Shown one piece after another: positions 5,974 to 10,468 of a DNA stretch of 10,468 nt. Below the pieces are notes generated by a model, which was not told the DNA's origin, did no database searches, and worked only from the letters and a program-made list of their open reading frames with translations. The stretch covers positions 1-10,468 of the forward strand of contig JAKAQQ010000007.1 in assembly GCA_021819635.1 (NCBI GenBank), in the 5' to 3' direction. This stretch comes from Pseudomonadota bacterium (GTDB taxonomy: Bacteria; Pseudomonadota; Gammaproteobacteria; JAKAQQ01). The first letter of the stretch is position 1. Each line of letters begins with the position of its first letter. The translations under genes and the position numbers were made by a program.

Positions 5974-8406
5974 GTGTCCGGACGGAGGACGCGCGCGGCG
6001 TGCCTCGCCGTGTGTTGCCTGCTGCTCGCTTCCGCTTCGGTGCACGAGGCGGTGGCGCACCCCGCCCGGCCGGGCCCCGCTCGGACGTCCGGGACCGCGC
6101 CCTCGCGGTTTGTCGTTCGGCGCATCGCCGTCACGGGGCTGCAACGCATCACCCGCGGGACGGTGCTGGACTATCTTCCGATCGAGGTCGGGACGCGCCT
6201 CGACGCGGCCCGGATCCGCCGGGCTCTTCGGGCGCTTTACCGCACCGGCTTTTTTTCGAGCGTCGCTCTCCGCCGGGCCGGGAACACGCTCATCGTCGCC
6301 GTGCACGAGCGCCCGTCCATCGCCCGCATCGTCTTTCGCGGCAACCATTCGGTGTCGAAGAAAACGCTTCGGCACGTGCTCCGCCGGGCCGGCCTCGTCA
6401 AGGGGCGCATTTTCAACAGCACGGTTCTCGAGGAAATTGACCACTCCCTCTACGACCAGTACTACGGCCACGGCAAGTACGGGGCGATCATTCACCCCCG
6501 CGTCCGCCGTCTCCCGCGCAACCGGGTGAGCATCCTGGTCCGGATTCACGAAGGGAGTCCGGCCGAGGTGCGCACGATCAACTTCGTGGGCAACCGGCGT
6601 TTCTCGAGCTCGACGCTGCGCGGGATGTTCAAGCTCTCGACGCCGGGGCTCCTCACCCTGATCAACGGCCGCGACCACTACGTCCGCAAGAAGCTGGCGA
6701 CCTCGCTCAAGCGGGTGCGGGCGTTCTACATGGACCAAGGGTACGCGGACTTTCATTTCCGCTCCGTCGTCGTCGCCCTCTCGCCCACGAAGCGGGGCGT
6801 CTACCTCACGCTCAACCTTCACGAGGGCGGGATTTACCACGTCGGGCGCGTATTTCTCAACGGCCGTTTCGTCGTGCCCCGGGTCCGCCTCGAGAAGGCG
6901 ATCCGCATCCACCCCGGGCAGGTTTATTCCCGGGCGCGGGCGAAGTTCACCGCCGCGCTCCTCAAAACGATGCTCCAGGACCGTGGCTACGCGTTCGCCC
7001 GCGTGCAAACCGTGCCCGAGCTCAACCGCAAAACGCACGTCGTCTCCCTGGACTTTTTTCTCGTGCCGGGCCAACGCGTGTACGTGCGTCGGATCATCTT
7101 CCGCGGGATTCACGGCACCGACGAGGCGGTCTACCGGCGCGCGATGCTGCAGCTTGAAGGGGGGTGGCTCTCGCCCGCGCTCGTGCATCTCTCCAAGTTC
7201 CAGATCCGGCGCATCACCTTCGTCAAGGCGGTGCACATCCGGACGGTTCCGATCCCGGGATCCCCGGACCGGGTCGATCTCGTGGTTCGCGTCGTCCAGC
7301 GCCGCGAGGGCGACGCCAACGTGTCGCTCGGTTACGCCCAGGGCTACGGGTTCATCGTGGGCGGGCAAATCGGTCTCGGAAACTTCCAGGACCAGGGCGA
7401 TCTCCTGTCCCTGAACGCGCAACGTTCGGTCTACCAGACGAGTTACTCCCTCAACTACACCAACCCCTACTACACGCTCAACGGGGTCAGCCAGAACCTC
7501 TCGTTTTTCTACACGCGAAGCACGAGTTTCGTCAGTTACACCCAGGCCTTCAACACCCGCACGTACGGGCTCACCCTCAACTACGGGTTCCCGCTCTCGA
7601 CGTTCGCCAGTTACACGCTCGGCGCGACCGTCACCCACACGAACTTCCTGACCAACTGCAGCAGCCCGCCGATCTACTTCACGTTTGCCCTCAACCCCAA
7701 CAACGGATCGACCTACCAGGAGCAGGCGCAGTGCTCCAGCCCCGACGGGACGTCGGTGAACGTCGCGTTGCCCGGGATCGCGTACAACGATCTGGCCGTC
7801 AACCTCGGCCTGAACTACGACACGCGGGACCGGATGATCCTGGCGAACCGCGGAGGGTTGCAGGCGTTCAGCGCGAGCGTCGGCGTGCCGCCGGGCGCGC
7901 AGTACTACTACACGCTCACCTACACTTCGACCGACTATCTCCCGCTCTTCGCCGGCCTGACCTACGAGTTCAACGGCGAGGTGGGCGTGGGCAACGGCTA
8001 CGGCAAGACGACCACCCTGCCTCCGCTTCTCAACTTTTTCGCCGGCGGCCCGTATTCTGTGCGCGGGTACCAGACCGACTCCCTGGGCCCCAAGACGGTC
8101 AACGGTATTCCGGTCGGTGGCTCCATGCTGTTCTACGGGCAGAACGCGATCCTCCTGCCCCAGCTCTTCGGGCACCACTATCCCGGCGAAGCGCCCAGTT
8201 ACCGGGTGTCCCTGTTCGTGGACGCGGGCAACGTCTTCGCGCTTCCGGGCGACTTCCGGATCAACGACCTGCGCTATTCGGCCGGCATCGGGGTGACTTG
8301 GCTCACCCCGCTCGGCGCCATCCGCCTGAGCTGGGCCAAACCGATCAACCCGAGGCCGCAGGATATACTCAGTTACTTCCAGTTCACCCTTGCCTCGTAC
8401 TACTGA
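5974..8406 (+). CDS. bamA: Outer membrane protein assembly factor BamA
   Basis: Central subunit of the BAM complex, which folds beta-barrel proteins into the outer membrane. Start GTG 5974 gives 810 residues, equal to the E. coli precursor; GTG 5941 would add 11. Signal peptide: basic SGRRTR, hydrophobic AACLAVCCLLLASA, probable cleavage after AVA (residue 28). Five POTRA repeats follow at about 46-114, 115-195, 198-286, 287-366 and 367-443, with typical FRGN/FVGN/FLNG beta starts. The Omp85 barrel is at about 450-810, with the loop-6 motif VRGY at 696-699 followed by TDSLGP, and the late barrel motifs FVDAGNVF and TPLGAIRLSWAKP. The end FQFTLASYY resembles the BAM recognition signal but finishes in Tyr rather than the more usual Phe or Trp. 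Cys562 and Cys587 lie in a polar Asn/Ser-rich stretch likely to be a surface loop. Neighbours rseP and skp are the expected partners. Confidence 0.96.
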   Translation: MSGRRTRAACLAVCCLLLASASVHEAVAHPARPGPARTSGTAPSRFVVRRIAVTGLQRITRGTVLDYLPIEVGTRLDAARIRRALRALYRTGFFSSVALRRAGNTLIVAVHERPSIARIVFRGNHSVSKKTLRHVLRRAGLVKGRIFNSTVLEEIDHSLYDQYYGHGKYGAIIHPRVRRLPRNRVSILVRIHEGSPAEVRTINFVGNRRFSSSTLRGMFKLSTPGLLTLINGRDHYVRKKLATSLKRVRAFYMDQGYADFHFRSVVVALSPTKRGVYLTLNLHEGGIYHVGRVFLNGRFVVPRVRLEKAIRIHPGQVYSRARAKFTAALLKTMLQDRGYAFARVQTVPELNRKTHVVSLDFFLVPGQRVYVRRIIFRGIHGTDEAVYRRAMLQLEGGWLSPALVHLSKFQIRRITFVKAVHIRTVPIPGSPDRVDLVVRVVQRREGDANVSLGYAQGYGFIVGGQIGLGNFQDQGDLLSLNAQRSVYQTSYSLNYTNPYYTLNGVSQNLSFFYTRSTSFVSYTQAFNTRTYGLTLNYGFPLSTFASYTLGATVTHTNFLTNCSSPPIYFTFALNPNNGSTYQEQAQCSSPDGTSVNVALPGIAYNDLAVNLGLNYDTRDRMILANRGGLQAFSASVGVPPGAQYYYTLTYTSTDYLPLFAGLTYEFNGEVGVGNGYGKTTTLPPLLNFFAGGPYSVRGYQTDSLGPKTVNGIPVGGSMLFYGQNAILLPQLFGHHYPGEAPSYRVSLFVDAGNVFALPGDFRINDLRYSAGIGVTWLTPLGAIRLSWAKPINPRPQDILSYFQFTLASYY

Positions 8407-8418
8407 GACCGCCCCGTC

Positions 8419-9000
8419 ATGCCGAACCCAGGTTTCCCGCGTCGTCTCCTCCCGCCGCTGCCCGCGCTCCCCGCGCCCCCCGCGTGGGCCGGGGTGTTTC
8501 TGGCGCTGGCCCTCGCGGCGCCCGCCTTCGTGCCGGCGCGTTCCGCGCCGCTCCGCGTCGGCTACGTCAACGCCCTTGTGCTTTTGAAGAAGATGCCGCA
8601 GTCGATCGCGGCGCGCACGAAACTCGAACACGAATTTACGCCCGAACTTGCCCGCATCCGCAAGGAAGAGGCGCGGCTCGCGACGGCCGAGAAGAGCTAC
8701 AAGGCCAAGCGTGCCTCGCTTCCGTTGCTCCAGCGGACCGAGGCGCAGCAACGCATCGCCTCCCTGGTCCGTCGCTTGCGCCGGCACCAGCGGGCGTACT
8801 TCGAGGACCTCGGGCTGGCCCGCGACCAGATTCTTGCCAACCTGCAGCATCTTCTCGTCCACGCCATCCACGCGTACGCGCGTCGGCACCACTACGATCT
8901 CGTCGTGGGGCAGGGCGTCTTTTACGCCGGACCCCGCGTCGACATCACCCGCAAGGTTTTAGCCTACTTGGCGTCGCTCGAACGTGGACACCCGGGTTGA
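8419..9000 (+). CDS. skp: Skp/OmpH family periplasmic chaperone
   Basis: Skp trimers hold unfolded outer-membrane proteins in the periplasm and deliver them for assembly by BamA, which is encoded just upstream (12-bp gap). The 193-residue product is longer than E. coli Skp (161) mainly because of its leader: residues 1-22 are unusually proline-rich with only two arginines, then a hydrophobic stretch (about 23-38). Cleavage is likeliest after VPA (residue 40); after ARSA is less likely because Pro would be at +1. The mature part begins with the family strand [12 protein letters not shown], continues as a charged helical stretch (about 60-157) expected to form the coiled-coil tentacles, and ends with the typical [13 protein letters not shown] and [11 protein letters not shown]. 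The ATG has no clear ribosome binding site, so the start is less certain than the identity. Confidence 0.88.
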   Translation: MPNPGFPRRLLPPLPALPAPPAWAGVFLALALAAPAFVPARSAPLRVGYVNALVLLKKMPQSIAARTKLEHEFTPELARIRKEEARLATAEKSYKAKRASLPLLQRTEAQQRIASLVRRLRRHQRAYFEDLGLARDQILANLQHLLVHAIHAYARRHHYDLVVGQGVFYAGPRVDITRKVLAYLASLERGHPG

Positions 9001-9004
9001 GGAC

Positions 9005-10036
9005 GTGCCGCCGCACGGGTCCCCTGTTACCGCCGGTGAGCTGGCGCGCCTGACGGGCGCGGAGCTTCGCGGCCGCCCCGAGGAGGCGGTCACCCACGTT
9101 GCGCCCTTGGAACGGGCGGGGGAGGGCGCTCTGGCTTACGCCATCGACGCCACCCACGCCCGTCATCTCCCGGCGACGCGCGCCTCGGTCGTGATCCTCG
9201 GCGCCGCCCACGCCGCCCGCTGCTCGCGCACGATGTTGGTCTCGGACCGCCCCCAACTCGCCTACGCACGCGCCGCCGCCCGTCTCTCTCCGGACCCCGT
9301 CCCCGCCCCCGGGGTGCATCCGACGGCGGTCGTCCATCCCACGGCCCGGGTGGCCCCCAGCGCCTCGGTTGGCCCGTACTGCGTCCTCGAGGCGGAGGCC
9401 GTCGTCGAGGAGGGCGCCGTCCTCGGTCCGTACTGCCGCCTCGGGGCCCGCAGCCGCCTCGGGGCCGCGAGCCGGCTTGTGGCCTCGGTGGACGTCGGGG
9501 CCGACGTCACGATCGGTCGGCGGGCTCTCGTCCATCCGGGGGCGGTTCTCGGGGCCGACGGTTTCGGCTACGCCCACGACGGGGAGCGCTGGCACCGCAT
9601 CCCGCAGCTCGGCGGCGTGCGGATCGGCGACGACGTCGACATCGGGGCCCACACCTGCGTGGACCGCGGCGCCATCGACGACACCGTCGTCGAGGAGGGC
9701 GTCAAACTCGACAACCTCATCCAGATCGGGCACAACGTCCGCATCGGCGCCCACACCATCGTGGCGGCCGGGGTCGGCATCGCCGGGAGCACCGTCGTGG
9801 GCGCCCATTGCCAGATCGGCGGCATGACCGCCATCGCGGGCCACATCCGCATTGCCGACGGGACGGTGCTGGCCGGTCACAGTTCGGTCACCGGCACGAT
9901 CGCCCGGCCCGGGGTCTACGCGTCCGTCCTGCCGGTCGTGGAGGTCCGCCGCTGGCGCCGGCTCGTGGCCCTCTTCCATCGCCTCGACCGCCGCCGTGCG
10001 GACGATCCCCCCGACGACGCCGGAGTGCCGCTTTGA
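9005..10036 (+). CDS. lpxD: UDP-3-O-(3-hydroxyacyl)glucosamine N-acyltransferase
   Basis: Third step of lipid A synthesis: transfers a 3-hydroxyacyl chain from ACP to the 2-amino group of UDP-3-O-acylglucosamine in the cytoplasm. With GTG 9005 it has 343 residues (E. coli: 341). Seen: an N-terminal uridine-binding domain ([14 protein letters not shown], then [12 protein letters not shown]), a left-handed beta-helix made of many hexapeptide repeats from about 100 to 300, [10 protein letters not shown], the family DRGAIDDT, the catalytic-type histidine at 243 in QIGHNVRIG (E. coli His239), and a second conserved His in [10 protein letters not shown] basic C-terminal helix ([17 protein letters not shown]) could contact ACP. 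GTG 8984 is an alternative start (350 residues, overlapping skp by 17 bp); neither start has a good ribosome binding site, and 9005 fits the family length better. The stop overlaps the fabZ start. Confidence 0.95.
   Translation: MPPHGSPVTAGELARLTGAELRGRPEEAVTHVAPLERAGEGALAYAIDATHARHLPATRASVVILGAAHAARCSRTMLVSDRPQLAYARAAARLSPDPVPAPGVHPTAVVHPTARVAPSASVGPYCVLEAEAVVEEGAVLGPYCRLGARSRLGAASRLVASVDVGADVTIGRRALVHPGAVLGADGFGYAHDGERWHRIPQLGGVRIGDDVDIGAHTCVDRGAIDDTVVEEGVKLDNLIQIGHNVRIGAHTIVAAGVGIAGSTVVGAHCQIGGMTAIAGHIRIADGTVLAGHSSVTGTIARPGVYASVLPVVEVRRWRRLVALFHRLDRRRADDPPDDAGVPL
10022..10025 (+). promoter_or_regulatory. Ribosome binding site supporting a TTG start for fabZ
   Basis: GGAG at 10022-10025, seven bases before TTG 10033, inside the last codons of lpxD. 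There is no ATG or GTG in the fabZ frame between here and the conserved FabZ core, so this site is the main support for the TTG start. Confidence 0.65.
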
Positions 10037-10467
10037 CCCCCCCTTCCCGGGACGCGCCCCAAGACATACGGGCGATTTTTGCCCACCTTCCCCACCGCTA
10101 CCCGTTTCTTCTCGTCGACCGCATCCTCGAGTGCCGGGACGAAAAAACGGTCGTGGCGCTCAAGAACGTGACCTACAACGAGTGGTTCTTTCCGGGGCAT
10201 TTCCCGGGGAACCCCGTCATGCCCGGGGTCCTCATCATCGAGGCCATGGCCCAGGCGTCCTCCGTCGTCGTCAACACCATCCTGGGCGGACGGGGGGACG
10301 ATCTCTCCTACTACTTGGCCGGGATCGAGAAAGCGCGGTTCCGCGGGATCGTCCGCCCGGGGGACGTCCTGCGCCTCACCTCGAGCCTGATTCGCCGCGT
10401 CCACGACATCTGGAAATTCGAGGCCACGGCCCACGTGGACGACACGCTCATGGTGGAGGCCGTATAG
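10033..10467 (+). CDS. fabZ: 3-hydroxyacyl-[acyl-carrier-protein] dehydratase FabZ, short C-terminus
   Basis: Dehydrates 3-hydroxyacyl-ACP in the fatty-acid elongation cycle and so competes with LpxA and LpxD for hydroxyacyl-ACP. Seen in the 144-residue product: [13 protein letters not shown] (about 19-31), KNVTYNE, and the hot-dog active-site helix region [19 protein letters not shown] with catalytic His56 and Glu70; then [16 protein letters not shown] and IWKFEA. Start TTG 10033 overlaps the lpxD stop as TTGA and is preceded by GGAG at an ideal distance. The frame ends in TAG (10465-10467) right after MVEAV. E. coli (151 aa) and Pseudomonas FabZ continue about 7-9 residues further through the last strand. 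This may be natural variation or a late frameshift; the window ends one base later, so lpxA, the usual next gene, cannot be checked. Confidence 0.93.
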   Translation: MTPPSRDAPQDIRAIFAHLPHRYPFLLVDRILECRDEKTVVALKNVTYNEWFFPGHFPGNPVMPGVLIIEAMAQASSVVVNTILGGRGDDLSYYLAGIEKARFRGIVRPGDVLRLTSSLIRRVHDIWKFEATAHVDDTLMVEAV

Positions 10468-10468
10468 A

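Noticed and set aside
5974..6033. Lipobox in the BamA leader (cysteines in AACLAVCC)
   Set aside because: The residue before the second cysteine is Val, not Gly/Ala/Ser, and the first cysteine lies too close to the arginines. A normal cleavage site (AVA) follows, so a lipoprotein is unlikely.
3581..6152. Long minus-strand frames (455 and 549 codons) opposite cdsA and rseP
   Set aside because: Same high-GC shadow effect; compositionally biased translations, no motifs, and full overlap with well-supported genes.
5749..8892. Minus-strand open frame of 1047 codons antisense to bamA and skp
   Set aside because: It mirrors the codon structure of bamA and skp, whose GC-rich third positions suppress stops on the opposite strand. 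The predicted protein is low-complexity, rich in Arg, Val, Asp and Glu, with no recognisable domain, while the plus strand encodes clear conserved families.
7164..9053. Plus-strand frame of 629 codons in another phase across bamA, skp and lpxD
   Set aside because: Arg/Pro/Ala-rich shadow translation with no domain; it crosses three solid genes.
1..10468. Mobile element, CRISPR array, tRNA, phage or defence system
   Set aside because: No transposase, integrase, direct-repeat arrays, terminal repeats or RNA genes seen; all bases are accounted for by a syntenic core gene cluster with uniform composition.

Overview
The window is a dense, all-plus-strand housekeeping cluster from a high-GC (about two-thirds GC by eye) Gram-negative bacterium. 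Gene content and order (rpsB-tsf-pyrH-frr-uppS-cdsA-rseP-bamA-skp-lpxD-fabZ) match the conserved translation / envelope-biogenesis supercluster of Gamma- and Betaproteobacteria. Protein similarity recalled from E. coli and Pseudomonas points to a gammaproteobacterium. LpxD and BamA show that it has a lipopolysaccharide-type outer membrane. The genus cannot be named from the sequence.

Layout: positions 1-2968 hold translation and nucleotide genes: the 3' part of rpsB (ribosomal protein S2), tsf (EF-Ts), pyrH (UMP kinase) and frr (ribosome recycling factor). Positions 2970-4525 hold lipid-carrier and phospholipid genes: uppS (undecaprenyl diphosphate synthase) and cdsA (CDP-diacylglycerol synthase). 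Positions 4566-10467 hold outer-membrane quality control and assembly: rseP (site-2 protease), bamA (barrel assembly), skp (periplasmic chaperone), lpxD (lipid A) and fabZ (hydroxyacyl-ACP dehydratase). fabZ draws on the same 3-hydroxyacyl-ACP pool as lpxD. Its reading frame closes one base before the window ends.

No gap exceeds 57 bp, so there is no long non-coding stretch. Three junctions use 4-bp start/stop overlaps (pyrH/frr ATGA, uppS/cdsA GTGA, lpxD/fabZ TTGA), which suggests one long co-transcribed unit with translational coupling. I see no clear promoter or rho-independent terminator. The proposed starts are six GTG (tsf, pyrH, cdsA, bamA and lpxD among the complete genes, plus an internal GTG in partial rpsB that is not the real start), four ATG (frr, uppS, rseP, skp) and one TTG (fabZ); the real rpsB start is outside the window.

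The region is ordinary core genome, and I found no previously undescribed system in it. The points worth a second look are modest: dxr is missing from both positions where it usually sits; S2 has an Arg/Ala/Pro-rich C-terminal tail of about 67 residues; BamA has a cysteine pair in a predicted surface loop; Skp has a proline-rich leader; and FabZ stops several residues early.
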